Shown: positions 31,013 through 40,161, counted from the stretch's first letter. The stretch is DNA of 54,418 bases from JBAZKV01 sp964443545 (GCA_964443545.1 CAYUCV010000006.1:1-54418); one strand, 5' to 3'. The notes: a model not told the origin generated them from the letters alone. Program-made: numbers and translations.

Positions 31013-31046
31013 AAGAGCCGGCGAAAGCCGGCTCTTAGATTTTTTG
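31013..31046 (+). terminator. intrinsic terminator after rpsI
   Basis: A perfect 10-bp stem (AAGAGCCGGC / GCCGGCTCTT) with a GAAA tetraloop is followed by a T-rich run (T at 31040-31045). It starts 4 bases after the rpsI stop and closes the 29-kb superoperon. Confidence 0.92.
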
Positions 31047-31111
31047 GACCTTCCTATTATATGAAATCCTCGCAAAATCGGTTCGATAAGAACTTGTATG
31101 GATATTATACC

Positions 31112-31128
31112 AGGAGGTAATGATAATG
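31112..31128 (+). promoter_or_regulatory. Shine-Dalgarno deciding the start at 31126
   Basis: AGGAGGT (31112-31118) is 7 bases before the ATG at 31126 but only 1 base before the ATG at 31120. The second ATG is therefore the likely start. Confidence 0.7.
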
Positions 31129-32694
31129 GCGGTTAACTTTTATGCGGCAGCCGGCGCAGGCGCAAGACACATGGGCGGATCGGCTTCTATTGTAAGATTG
31201 GCCGGGGCCAACTGGGCGAGATTTGCTCCTTCAGAGCAGCTAAACCACAGGAGCGGAGTACCTGCAAATATTCTGATACCTGATCCGGTAGATACCAGGG
31301 CGCTTGCCCTGCTTGCCAAAGCCGGAGCAGCTTTTACGGTGCTCTGTCCGGACTCCGAGCCCTTAACAGACCCTGTCGCGCAGTTGCAGGCGGTGGCAAA
31401 AGCAGATCCCGGGATATCCGTGGTCATGCCCTTTGTAAAATACCAGTTCAAAGAGCCTGTTCTTGGTATGATGCCTGCTCTTCAGGCGGTGTGCCACTGG
31501 TCAACAGGATACGATAACTCTGACGGCGCCTATATAAAGAACAAAGGCCTGGCGTATACTTATGCTCCCGGCCCGCTCACAAATGCCATGGCCGAGCTGA
31601 CCACAGGCCTTATCCTTGACTCGCATTTTAGGATAACAGATTCTATTGCACAGGAAAGGGAGACTGGCATACCTCTTGAATACATTGCAAGTTACCCGAC
31701 GGACATATCTTCACAGCAAACGTTCGCTCAATTCCTGTTCGGACTTTTCTTGAGCAGAGTGTTGAGACTTCAAGACATGTACGATTTTGTGCGCGGCGGC
31801 AGGTTTGTAGGCTGCGGAGTGGGCAGTGAAAGAACCATCTTCCATGATCAGCTTGCCATGGACAAGGAGGCGGGCATAGAAAGAACAGTAGGTGTGCTTG
31901 TACCTGAAGAAACAAGAGGGATATCTTCCATGTTCACGGGCATTCTTGCGCCAATAGATGCTAACCCTTTTGGCCTTAAGGATCTGGAAGTTTCTCCCAA
32001 TATCGGGGAGCATGACTACATAATAAGGCTTCCTTTTGCAAGGCGCATCAATAACGCGCAGAATGTTTTGGACCCTAACACCGTCACTATAAGGCATGGG
32101 TTTGAACAAAATGTCTTTTCCGGTCCCTCCCTTACAGCACTGACCCTATCACTCGTCGGATTCGGAAGGATCGGCTCGGCAGTGGCTGTCAGAGCCCAGG
32201 CTCTTGGCATGAACATCGTTGCTTATGACCCTTACCTTCCGCAGGAAGCCAGGGCAGGATATGCCGGGGTAAGATTTGTTGATGACAAAGAAAGCCTTCT
32301 TAGGTGGGCGGATTTTCTGGTAATGATACCAAAGCTGACTGACGAGACAAGAGGTTGGCTGGGGGAAAGGGAACTGGCAATGCTTAAGCCAAACGCGGCT
32401 ATCATCAACACTTCCAGGGGGCCTGTAGTTGACGAGGGAGCTGTTATGGCACATCTTAATTCAAGGCCTTTGGCAAGATATATGGCGGATGTCCTTGTTG
32501 ATGAGGCAAACGATACGGACAAAGGGCTTGCGCGACTTCCAAACGCAAGGATAACAGGGCATACCGGCAGCGCGGCCGGAAGCAGGGACGGAATAGAAGG
32601 CCCGGCGGTAAGGCTTAGAATGCAGACCCTGGCTATCGAGCAGAACATTCTTCCGATAGTAAGAGGAGAACAACCAACCCACCCGATACAGTAG
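31126..32694 (+). CDS. D-isomer-specific 2-hydroxyacid dehydrogenase relative with a large insertion
   Basis: This is a 522-residue protein. The N-terminal catalytic-half motifs are recognisable (STGYDNSD near 126-133, NAMAELTTGLIL near 152-163), as is a Rossmann domain with GFGRIG (345-350), TSRGPVVDE (429-437) and GHTGS (478-482). Between the two halves lie ~145 extra residues (roughly 170-335) of unknown fold. The family's DVFExEP motif with the catalytic Glu reads DVLVDEAN here, so the Glu is displaced or lost, while the Arg and His are kept. It forms its own transcription unit between two terminators. The substrate is unknown and activity is uncertain. No convincing promoter was resolved upstream. 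Confidence 0.7.
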   Translation: MAVNFYAAAGAGARHMGGSASIVRLAGANWARFAPSEQLNHRSGVPANILIPDPVDTRALALLAKAGAAFTVLCPDSEPLTDPVAQLQAVAKADPGISVVMPFVKYQFKEPVLGMMPALQAVCHWSTGYDNSDGAYIKNKGLAYTYAPGPLTNAMAELTTGLILDSHFRITDSIAQERETGIPLEYIASYPTDISSQQTFAQFLFGLFLSRVLRLQDMYDFVRGGRFVGCGVGSERTIFHDQLAMDKEAGIERTVGVLVPEETRGISSMFTGILAPIDANPFGLKDLEVSPNIGEHDYIIRLPFARRINNAQNVLDPNTVTIRHGFEQNVFSGPSLTALTLSLVGFGRIGSAVAVRAQALGMNIVAYDPYLPQEARAGYAGVRFVDDKESLLRWADFLVMIPKLTDETRGWLGERELAMLKPNAAIINTSRGPVVDEGAVMAHLNSRPLARYMADVLVDEANDTDKGLARLPNARITGHTGSAAGSRDGIEGPAVRLRMQTLAIEQNILPIVRGEQPTHPIQ

Positions 32695-32714
32695 ACATTT
32701 TTGACCCGACTTCT

Positions 32715-32750
32715 ATAAGCCCCCCCGCTAAAGCGGGGGGCTTATTTTAT
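32715..32750 (+). terminator. intrinsic terminator after the dehydrogenase-like gene
   Basis: A GC-rich hairpin (ATAAG-C-run-GC, loop TAAA, GC-G-run-CTTAT, with one bulged C) is followed by TTTTATTT. It lies 20 bases after the stop at 32694 and separates this gene from the serine operon. Confidence 0.88.
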
Positions 32751-32780
32751 TTGCCCCCCAAAACTGGTACAATATATAAT
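32751..32780 (+). promoter_or_regulatory. promoter of the aminotransferase-serA operon
   Basis: TTGCCC (32751-32756), an 18-bp spacer and consensus TATAAT (32775-32780). The start codon at 32810 lies 29 bases further, after AAAGGAG. The -35 box abuts the upstream terminator. Confidence 0.6.
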
Positions 32781-32809
32781 ACAAAACCAAACCAAAAAGG
32801 AGAAAACAA

Positions 32810-33955
32810 ATGGCGTTTAAAGAGTACCTTTTGATCCCCGGTCCGACCCCGGTCCCCAACAGAGTACTGACCGCGATGGGAAAACAGATGATAAACCACA
32901 GGGGGCCTTCGTTTTCTTCAATAATCAAAGAAATAGTCGAAGGTGTCAAATGGGCTTATCAGACCAAAAATGATGTAATCACGCTTACAACATCCGGCAC
33001 GGGAGGAATGGAAAGCGCTATCGTCAATTTCTTGTCGCCCGGCGATAAGGTCCTATCTCTAAATATAGGTGCGTTCGGCAACAGATTTGCCAAGATAGCC
33101 AAGGCTTACGGAGCGGATGTGGATGAGGTCAAATTCGAAAGAGGCAAGGCCGTTGACCTTAAGACGGTAGAGGAAAAGCTGGCGCAGGACAAGGACAAAA
33201 AGATCAAGGCTGTGCTTGTTCAGCAGAACGAGACCTCGACCGGAGTTCTTAACGACATAGAGTCGATTGCAAAGGCCGCAAAAAAACACGGGGCTCTTAT
33301 CATTGTTGACGCGGTGTCGGGGCTGCTGACGGCCCCTCTAAAAACGGACGAATGGGAGTTGGACGTGGTCGTGTCCGGTTCGCAGAAAGCGTTCATGGTG
33401 CCGCCGGGTCTTGCATTTGTGGCTGTCAGCAAAAAGGCCTGGGCCGCCCACGAGAACGCAAAGATGCCGAGGTTCTATTTTGACTTTAAGGCTGCCATGA
33501 AATTCGCGGAAATAGGCGAGACCCCGTGGACTCCGGCTGTATCGGTTATCTACGGAATGCAGGAAGCTATAAGGATGCTTAAAGAGGAAGGGCTTGAAAA
33601 TATATTTGCCCGGCACGACAAGATGTCAAAAGCGGTGCGTGCAGGCGTAAAAGCCCTTGGTTTAAAACTCCTTGCGGGTGACAGCATTGCTTCTAAAGCC
33701 GTGACCGCCGTGTTCCCTCCGGAGGGAATGGATGCAGATGCACTGCGCAAAAAGATCAGGGAAAAGTACGGGGTTGTCCTGGCAGGCGGGCAGGAGGACC
33801 TAAAAGGGAAGGTCTTTAGGATAGGTCATCTGGGCTATATTGACAAGATGGAACTCCTTGCTGCTATGGCGGCTCTTGAGATAGAGCTTGTTGAGCTCGG
33901 CTCAAAAATAAAACAGGGCGCGGGAGTCGCAGCCATGGAGGAGATACTAAAATGA
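32810..33955 (+). CDS. class V PLP-dependent aminotransferase (serine/alanine-glyoxylate type)
   Basis: This 381-residue fold-type I enzyme starts LIPGPTPVPNRVL. TTSGTGGMESA binds the PLP phosphate, IVDAVSGLL carries the ring-binding Asp, and SGSQKAFMVPPGLA carries the Schiff-base lysine. Family members transfer amino groups between alanine or serine and glyoxylate, pyruvate or 3-phosphohydroxypyruvate. The 4-base overlap with serA suggests it performs the transamination step of serine synthesis in place of a classical SerC. AAAAGGAG precedes the ATG. Confidence 0.85.
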   Translation: MAFKEYLLIPGPTPVPNRVLTAMGKQMINHRGPSFSSIIKEIVEGVKWAYQTKNDVITLTTSGTGGMESAIVNFLSPGDKVLSLNIGAFGNRFAKIAKAYGADVDEVKFERGKAVDLKTVEEKLAQDKDKKIKAVLVQQNETSTGVLNDIESIAKAAKKHGALIIVDAVSGLLTAPLKTDEWELDVVVSGSQKAFMVPPGLAFVAVSKKAWAAHENAKMPRFYFDFKAAMKFAEIGETPWTPAVSVIYGMQEAIRMLKEEGLENIFARHDKMSKAVRAGVKALGLKLLAGDSIASKAVTAVFPPEGMDADALRKKIREKYGVVLAGGQEDLKGKVFRIGHLGYIDKMELLAAMAALEIELVELGSKIKQGAGVAAMEEILK

Positions 33956-35529
33956 AAGTCCTGGTAGCGGACAAACTTGCCAAGGAAGGCGTGGAAAAGC
34001 TCAAAGCCGCAGGTCTTTCTGTCGATGTCATTACAGGCCAAACAGAAGAGCAGCTGGTCGGAATTATTGCCGCTTATGACGCGATGATCGTTCGCAGCGA
34101 GACCAAAGTAACTCCGGCTATAATCAGTGCGGCCGCAAACCTTAAGATCATTGCAAGAGCAGGGGTCGGAGTGGACAATGTCAACCTTGAGGCTGCGACA
34201 AAAAAAGGGATCGTGGTGGTAAATTCTCCGGAAGGAAATACCATAGCAGCGGCAGAGCTTTCTTTTGCGATGATGATGTCTATGGCAAGAAATATCCCCC
34301 AGGCTGTTGCGTCCTTAAAGGGCGGCAAGTGGGAAAGAGGAAAATACATGGGCAGCGAGCTCTACGACAAGGTCCTGGGCGTGGTGGGGCTTGGCAAGAT
34401 AGGGAGTCGTGTGGCCTCTTATGCCCAGGCGCTGGGAATGCGTGTGATGGCCTATGATCCCTTTGTTAACGAGGATTATGCAAAAAAACTGGGCGTGGAA
34501 GTTAAGGACCTTGACAGCGTCCTTAGCTCGTCGGATTATATCACTTTCCATATCCCAAAGACCAAAGAAACACTTAAACTTATAAACAAGGACAAATTCT
34601 CAATAATGAAGGACGGGGTCAGGATAATCAACTGCGCCAGAGGAGGCATTATCGACGAAGCAGACCTGGCGGAGGCGCTTAAGTCCGGAAAAGTCAAAGC
34701 GGCCGCGATAGATGTTTTTGAAAAGGAGCCCGCGGCAGGCAATCCGCTTGTAGAGCTCGAAAATGTGATAGCTACCCCTCACCTGGGGGCCTCGACGCTT
34801 GAGGCCCAGGTAAATGTGGCGGTCGATGTGGTGGACCAGATAATCGATGTGTTCAAGGGAGAAAGCGCAAGGGCGGCCGTCAACATCCCTTCCATGAGGC
34901 CAGATGTTATTGCTCCCGTCAAGCTGTACCTGAGGCTGGCGGAAAAGCTGGGGAAGTTCGCAGCGCAGATACTGGACGGAGCCATAGAAGAGGTCGAGAT
35001 CTCATATCTGGGAGAGCTTTTGCCACTCAATGTATCTCCTCTTACGGTCTCTGTACTAAAAGGGGCGCTTGAAGGAGCACTTGCAGAAGCCGTGAACCTT
35101 GTGAATGCGGGGGTCATAGCAAAGGACAGGGGCATAAAGATAAAAGAGATAAAGAGCCTGGAGGCCGAGGACTTTTCCAATCTTATCATGGTGAAGGTAT
35201 CATCCAAGGATAAGTCCCGCCTGGTCGCCGGCTGTGTTCAGGGTTCGTTCGGCGAAAGGCTGGTTCGCATAGACGACTTCAGGACAGATGTTGTTCCTTC
35301 GGGCTACATGATAATAACATCGCATACGGACAAACCCGGCATAATAGGTTCCATGGGGACCCTGCTCGGCGACAACAAGGTCAATATAGCTTCGATGGAT
35401 GTCGGCAGGCAGTCGGTCGGCGGAAAAGCCGTAATGGTCCTTAATATAGATAATTCGGTGTCGGATGAGCTGCTTAAAAAGATGGAAAAGATAAGCGGCA
35501 TCACAGAGGCAAGACTTGTCAAGATCTGA
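33952..35529 (+). CDS. serA: D-3-phosphoglycerate dehydrogenase
   Basis: This 525-residue long-form SerA oxidises 3-phosphoglycerate to 3-phosphohydroxypyruvate using NAD. The substrate domain contains ARAGVGVDNVNLEAA, and the Rossmann motif is GLGKIG. The catalytic Arg lies in NCARGGIIDE, the Glu in DVFEKEP and the His in TPHLGAST. An intervening domain and a C-terminal ACT domain (IITSHTDKPGIIGSMGTLLG) indicate probable serine feedback control. It is coupled to the aminotransferase by an ATGA overlap. Confidence 0.95.
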   Translation: MKVLVADKLAKEGVEKLKAAGLSVDVITGQTEEQLVGIIAAYDAMIVRSETKVTPAIISAAANLKIIARAGVGVDNVNLEAATKKGIVVVNSPEGNTIAAAELSFAMMMSMARNIPQAVASLKGGKWERGKYMGSELYDKVLGVVGLGKIGSRVASYAQALGMRVMAYDPFVNEDYAKKLGVEVKDLDSVLSSSDYITFHIPKTKETLKLINKDKFSIMKDGVRIINCARGGIIDEADLAEALKSGKVKAAAIDVFEKEPAAGNPLVELENVIATPHLGASTLEAQVNVAVDVVDQIIDVFKGESARAAVNIPSMRPDVIAPVKLYLRLAEKLGKFAAQILDGAIEEVEISYLGELLPLNVSPLTVSVLKGALEGALAEAVNLVNAGVIAKDRGIKIKEIKSLEAEDFSNLIMVKVSSKDKSRLVAGCVQGSFGERLVRIDDFRTDVVPSGYMIITSHTDKPGIIGSMGTLLGDNKVNIASMDVGRQSVGGKAVMVLNIDNSVSDELLKKMEKISGITEARLVKI

Positions 35530-35531
35530 CA

Positions 35532-36872
35532 ATGCCAAAACCAAAACATACCGTCCTGGCTGTTGATGACGAAAAGGACATTCTTGAGACCCTTAAAGCG
35601 GTCCTAAAGCCTTTCTACGATATTATCCTTTGTTCCGACCCCAAGGACGCCTTCTTAAAACTCAAGAATAACAGCGTTGACATAATTCTCCTAGACATAA
35701 AAATGCCCGGATGCGACGGCATAACGCTGCTCAAAAAGATCAAGGAAAGCCCGCAGGGCTCCGAAGCGGAGGTCATAATGCTTACCGCTGTAGGGGATCC
35801 TAGGACCGCGGTCCAGGCAGTTAAGGCCGGGGCCTACGATTATCTGTGCAAACCTTTTGAAGTGGAAGAATTAAGAGCGGCAATAGAAAAGGCCCTTGAG
35901 CGGAAAAGTCTCCTGGCCGAGAACAAAGCGCTTAAAAGCATGCAAAAGGAAGGTTTTGAGAACTTCATCGCCTCTTCCCCCCGGATGCTTGAGCTGCTCG
36001 ATAAAGTAAGCGACATAGCCTCAAGCGATGCCAGTGTTGTCATAACAGGGGAAACAGGCACGGGCAAAGAACTTCTGGCAAGGGCGATACACTGCAAAAG
36101 CCGCAGGGCAAAAAAGCCGTTCTTTGCGGTAAACTGCGCGGCTGTCCCGGAAAACCTTTTTGAGAGCGAATTTTTCGGCTACGAAAAAGGGGCCTTTACC
36201 GGGGCTTTTGAGCGACACGCGGGTAAATTTGAAGCCGCGGACAAAAGCACTCTTTTTCTTGACGAAATAACCTGTCTGCCTCTTTCTATGCAGGCAAAAT
36301 TACTAAGGGTCCTGCAGGAGGGCGAGGTCCAGCGCCTGGGTTCTTCCTCGCAAGTGCCGGTGGACGTCAGGATCATCTGCGCCTCTAACATAGACCTTAA
36401 GGAGGCGGTCGGGAAAGGGCAGTTCCGTCAGGACCTCTTTTTCCGCCTAAATGTGGTCCCCATAAGACTCCCTAGCCTGAGCGAAAGGGAAGGAGACCTG
36501 GATCTGTTCCTGGAGCACTTTCTTGCAAAATACAACAGGAAGTTCAGCAAAAAAGTAGCAGGCTTCAGCGAAGAAGCCCTTAGAAAATTGAAAGCCTACC
36601 GGTGGCCGGGGAATGTGAGAGAGCTGGACAACGCGGTGGCGAGGCTTGTTCTTATGTGCAGGGGCCCTGTTATATCGGAGGCTGATTTTTTGCCTGATTA
36701 TCAGCATACCGATGGTATAATAGGCTTGCCTCTGCGCCAGGCCTGCGATAAGTTCGAAAAAGAGTATATAGAAAGAGCTCTTGAAGAGGCTAAGGGCAAC
36801 CAGTCCAGTGCGGCAAGGATGCTGCAGATAGACAGGTCCACTCTGGTCTCAAAATTGAAAAAACTGACATGA
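35532..36872 (+). CDS. sigma54-dependent response regulator (NtrC family)
   Basis: This is a 446-residue, three-domain regulator. The receiver domain (1-~120) has acidic pair D12/D13, phosphoacceptor D55 and K107. The AAA+ domain has Walker A GETGTGKE (173-180), the sigma54-contacting GAFTGA (220-225), Walker B LFLDEI (241-246) and arginine-finger region RQDLFFR (299-305). The C-terminal Fis-type helix-turn-helix (QSSAARMLQIDRSTLVSKLK) binds DNA. It would open sigma54 promoters when phosphorylated. It begins two bases after serA and overlaps the next gene (ATGA), so it belongs to one operon with both kinase-like genes. Confidence 0.95.
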   Translation: MPKPKHTVLAVDDEKDILETLKAVLKPFYDIILCSDPKDAFLKLKNNSVDIILLDIKMPGCDGITLLKKIKESPQGSEAEVIMLTAVGDPRTAVQAVKAGAYDYLCKPFEVEELRAAIEKALERKSLLAENKALKSMQKEGFENFIASSPRMLELLDKVSDIASSDASVVITGETGTGKELLARAIHCKSRRAKKPFFAVNCAAVPENLFESEFFGYEKGAFTGAFERHAGKFEAADKSTLFLDEITCLPLSMQAKLLRVLQEGEVQRLGSSSQVPVDVRIICASNIDLKEAVGKGQFRQDLFFRLNVVPIRLPSLSEREGDLDLFLEHFLAKYNRKFSKKVAGFSEEALRKLKAYRWPGNVRELDNAVARLVLMCRGPVISEADFLPDYQHTDGIIGLPLRQACDKFEKEYIERALEEAKGNQSSAARMLQIDRSTLVSKLKKLT

Positions 36873-38104
36873 ACAACGAGATCCTTATACTTATACTGCT
36901 GGTGCTTTCCAGCGTGATACTGGGCGCGTTCTTGTACACTCAAAAAAAGAAAAGGAGCCTCAAGGCATTCCTCGGCCGCAGCATCGTATATACTATCCTC
37001 GCCGGTTTGATATCCGGGCTCTATTTTGGGTTTTTGCTGTTCGTTGCAAGGTTCTTTCAGGGAGTGAGCGGCAATTATTCGCTGGCCATAGGTTTCCTGT
37101 TCTTTATCTTCTTTGCCGTGGTATTCGAACCTCTGCGCGACAGGCTCCAGAAGTGGGTCGACCAGATCTTTTTTAAGACAAGGTTCAATTACGAAAAGAC
37201 CTTAAAGGATACCAGCGAGGCTATGTCCCTTCTTACCGATACCGACCGCCTTATTAAGCTCACCGCGCGGCTGGTGGCAAGAAGAATGAAGCTGACCTCA
37301 GCGGCCCTTTTCCTCTACGATGAAAAAAAGGACAGGTATGTTGTAAGGGGGGCCGAAGGCCTGGTAAAGGACCTCTCGGGTGTTACGATGACCTCCAACT
37401 ATCCCGTTATCGAGGCTCTTGAAGAATCAAAAGACATATTGATCAGGGGGCTGATAGAAAAGAGATCAAAGGATGTTTTCTTGACGGAACAAGAGAGAAA
37501 AAAATACGGGGAGATTTTGAAGGATTTTGACAGCCTTGATTCTGTTCTTTTTATTCCCAGCATGCTAAAGAACAAACTGGTGGGTTTTTTGTCCATGGGG
37601 GCCAAGCTCTCGGGCGAGGATTTCAGCGAAGAGGATATAAACTTTTTAACGACCCTGGCCAACCAGAGCGCCATCTATGTGGAAAATTCCAACCTCCTGG
37701 AAAGGGAAAAAGAGAGCGCTAAAAAGATAGCGGAGGCACAGGTAAAAGAAAGATACGCGGCCGTGCTGGAAAAGACAAATAAAGAGCTGATGGAGACCAG
37801 AGAGGAGCTGGTAAAGGCAGAGAGGCTTTCCACAATGGCAAAGCTTACCGTGAGCCTTCAGCATGAGATAAACAATCCTCTGACATCGGTGCTTGCTCAA
37901 ACCCAGGCGCTGCAGTTAAAACTGTCTTCTAATACCCCTCCGGACGCCGAGTTCGTTAAAGAAAAGCTCGGAACTGTTGAAAGGGAAGCAAGAAGGATAA
38001 GGGACCTGCTAAGGAACCTTGCGCACATAACCGAGCCCGTGACACGGGAATACACTCCCGGCATAGAAATGATAGACATAAAAGCTTCTCCAAAATCAGA
38101 ATGA
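36869..38104 (+). CDS. membrane GAF-HisKA protein lacking an ATPase domain
   Basis: This is a 411-residue protein. There are three hydrophobic segments near the N-terminus (about 4-22, 37-62, 70-87). A conserved FEPLRDRLQKWVDQIFFKTRF linker follows, then a GAF-like domain (about 115-275), a coiled coil (275-320) and a HisKA dimerisation domain with phospho-His H332 in LQHEINNPLTS. The protein stops ~25 residues after HisKA; no HATPase_c motifs exist in this frame. The downstream gene starts in the ATGA overlap, so this is the natural end rather than a visible frameshift. It may be a phospho-acceptor partner of the kinase encoded next. Confidence 0.8.
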   Translation: MNNEILILILLVLSSVILGAFLYTQKKKRSLKAFLGRSIVYTILAGLISGLYFGFLLFVARFFQGVSGNYSLAIGFLFFIFFAVVFEPLRDRLQKWVDQIFFKTRFNYEKTLKDTSEAMSLLTDTDRLIKLTARLVARRMKLTSAALFLYDEKKDRYVVRGAEGLVKDLSGVTMTSNYPVIEALEESKDILIRGLIEKRSKDVFLTEQERKKYGEILKDFDSLDSVLFIPSMLKNKLVGFLSMGAKLSGEDFSEEDINFLTTLANQSAIYVENSNLLEREKESAKKIAEAQVKERYAAVLEKTNKELMETREELVKAERLSTMAKLTVSLQHEINNPLTSVLAQTQALQLKLSSNTPPDAEFVKEKLGTVEREARRIRDLLRNLAHITEPVTREYTPGIEMIDIKASPKSE

Positions 38105-40140
38105 TCCTGTATACCGCTTCCCTGGCATTCACCTGTTTTGTTATTTTTTGTGTTGCCGCTTTCACCTTTGCCTTTGCTCCGCGGACCAGAACAGCGGTCC
38201 TGCTTTCGGTCTTTAATCTTGTCGTGGGAGCATGGTGTTTCTTTCAGCTTATGGGGGAATTTTCCATGTCTTACGGCCAGGTCCTGTTCTGGACAAAAGC
38301 CAATCTTGCTTCTGCCGTTCTTATTCCTCTGTTTTTCTACGCTTTCATAATATCCTTTACAGGCGGACCCCTCATGGGTAGAACTCACATCTTTATCTTT
38401 CTTGCCTGTGCCCTTGCCCTTATTGCCTCTCTCAAAGACGGGCTTTTTGTCAGCGGCCTGGGTACGACCTCTTTTTTCAAGTACTACCCCAAAGCCGGTC
38501 CGGTGTACTATATTTTTGCTGCGTACTTTGCCGGTTTTGTTGCCGCAGGATTCTACAGGCTTGCCGGTTTTTACAGCAGCAGCGCGGGAGCAAGAAGGAA
38601 CCAGGCTGCCTATATACTGGCGGCATCGGCGGTCGGTTTTGTTTCCGGCTCAACACAGTTCTTTCCGGCGTTCGGTCTTGATGTTTTTCCTGCAGGCATG
38701 TTCATTTTTCCTGTTTACGCGTTGCTTGCCGCCTATGCGGTCATTTCCAGGCGCCTGTTCGATATTAAGATCGCGATAAGGAAAAGCCTGGTCTATTCTT
38801 CGATCCTGCTGGTCTTTTCGTTGATCTACGCTTTAATGCTGCTTTTGTCGGTGGGTATTTTGGAAAACCTTGCAGGGCTTAATTATTTTTTGTCCGCCTC
38901 TTTCAGTGTGGCCGTTTTTGTTCTGCTGTTCGATCCCTTAAGGCGCAGCATACAGAAAACAGTTGACGGGGCATTTTTCAGGGATTCCTATGCGGCAGGG
39001 GAGGTTGGCAAGGCGTTTTCTAGAAGCCTGGTCCTGTCCATGAGTGCCAGGGACCTTAAACAGATGGCTCTTAATGAGATTTCCTCCACCTGGAAGATAA
39101 GAGACATTCTTTTTGCAGATGGACAGAGGAGAAGTAGCGGTTTTGAATTCAAAACGGAATTCAAGAACGGTTTTGAAGGCATTAAAGAAAGCCTCTGCCT
39201 TTCTTTTTCGGCAGTTTCCGGTAATAGTATTGTTGCGGAAGAAGAGCTGGCAGGCTCTCTGCCGGAGGATCTTTTGAAGGCGGGAGTGTCCCTGATCTTT
39301 TTTGTCAAAACAGGCAAAGAGGTGTCCGGCCTTTTGGCAGTCGGAGAAAAGCCCGGCCGCGGCATGTGGAACAGGGAGGATTTGGAGGTGTTCGAAACTA
39401 TCTGTGCTCTTATCGGTGCCGCGGAAGAAAGGGACCTTCTGCACAAAAAAGAGCTCAGGACATCGCAAAAGATAATGGAAAGCGAGAAGTTCGCGGCCAT
39501 AGGAGCGCTTGCGGCTTCGGCAGCCCATGAGATCAAGAACCCTCTCACTTCATTAAAAGGCATGATATCGGTGCTTTCCGAAAATCAAAAAGATCCTGAT
39601 TTTATAAGGACTTTCAACGAGATCTCTATCAGACAACTGGACAGGATAAATTCGGCGGTAAACAGACTTCTGTCCATAAGAGGCAGCGATCAAAATGCAG
39701 TTTTAGGGAGGCCCGAGACCGAGGAGCTGGATGCGGCGGACCTGATGAGCGAGGTTGTTGCGCCGCTTAATGAATATTGCAGGAGACGCAGCATTGAAGT
39801 TGATCTCGATATCAAGGAGCGCGGCCTAAAACTATGCGGCAGCAGGAAAGAGCTGTCAGAAGCATTTTTCAATATGATAATGAATTCGATCGAAGCGATG
39901 CCGAGCGGAGGACGCATTAGGCTATCGGTGTCCGTTGGCAGGGTGGTAATAGAGGACTCCGGTAATGGCATGGACAGCGGCACACTTGAAAGAATATTTG
40001 AGCCGTTCTTTACCACAAAAAACGGCGGGGCCGGCATCGGCCTCTATGCCGCAGCAAAGACAATAAACGCCGCGGGAGGCAGGATAAATGTCACAAGCGC
40101 TCCCGGGAAAGGGTCGACATTTGTCATCGACTTCTCCTGA
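38101..40140 (+). CDS. membrane sensor histidine kinase with N-terminal multi-span domain and GAF
   Basis: This 679-residue protein has about eight hydrophobic spans in residues 1-280 (7TM-type sensor region). The linker FDPLRRSIQKTVDGAFFRD resembles the one in the gene before. A GAF-like region lies around 300-445. HisKA has H476 in AAHEIKNPLTSLKG. The HATPase_c domain is complete: N-box FNMIMNSIEAMP, G1 EDSGNGMD and FEPFFTTKNGGAGIGLYAA. It probably phosphorylates the sigma54 regulator encoded two genes upstream. The signal is unknown. Confidence 0.92.
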   Translation: MILYTASLAFTCFVIFCVAAFTFAFAPRTRTAVLLSVFNLVVGAWCFFQLMGEFSMSYGQVLFWTKANLASAVLIPLFFYAFIISFTGGPLMGRTHIFIFLACALALIASLKDGLFVSGLGTTSFFKYYPKAGPVYYIFAAYFAGFVAAGFYRLAGFYSSSAGARRNQAAYILAASAVGFVSGSTQFFPAFGLDVFPAGMFIFPVYALLAAYAVISRRLFDIKIAIRKSLVYSSILLVFSLIYALMLLLSVGILENLAGLNYFLSASFSVAVFVLLFDPLRRSIQKTVDGAFFRDSYAAGEVGKAFSRSLVLSMSARDLKQMALNEISSTWKIRDILFADGQRRSSGFEFKTEFKNGFEGIKESLCLSFSAVSGNSIVAEEELAGSLPEDLLKAGVSLIFFVKTGKEVSGLLAVGEKPGRGMWNREDLEVFETICALIGAAEERDLLHKKELRTSQKIMESEKFAAIGALAASAAHEIKNPLTSLKGMISVLSENQKDPDFIRTFNEISIRQLDRINSAVNRLLSIRGSDQNAVLGRPETEELDAADLMSEVVAPLNEYCRRRSIEVDLDIKERGLKLCGSRKELSEAFFNMIMNSIEAMPSGGRIRLSVSVGRVVIEDSGNGMDSGTLERIFEPFFTTKNGGAGIGLYAAAKTINAAGGRINVTSAPGKGSTFVIDFS

Positions 40141-40149
40141 TAGTATAAT
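40121..40149 (+). promoter_or_regulatory. promoter of the small membrane-anchored protein gene
   Basis: TTGTCA (40121-40126), a 17-bp spacer and TATAAT (40144-40149). The ATG at 40162 follows 12 bases after the -10 box, so the expected leader is only ~6 bases. The promoter starts inside the end of the kinase gene. Confidence 0.65.
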
Positions 40150-40161
40150 GGGCGTTGCGAT

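Noticed and set aside
31047..31111. Promoter for the dehydrogenase-like gene (TATTAT at 31055 or 31103)
   Set aside because: Neither has an acceptable -35 box, and the second would place the transcript start inside the ribosome-binding site.
38060..38104. A frameshift that would restore an ATPase domain to the HisKA protein
   Set aside because: No HATPase_c motifs follow in any frame; the next gene begins immediately with membrane spans.
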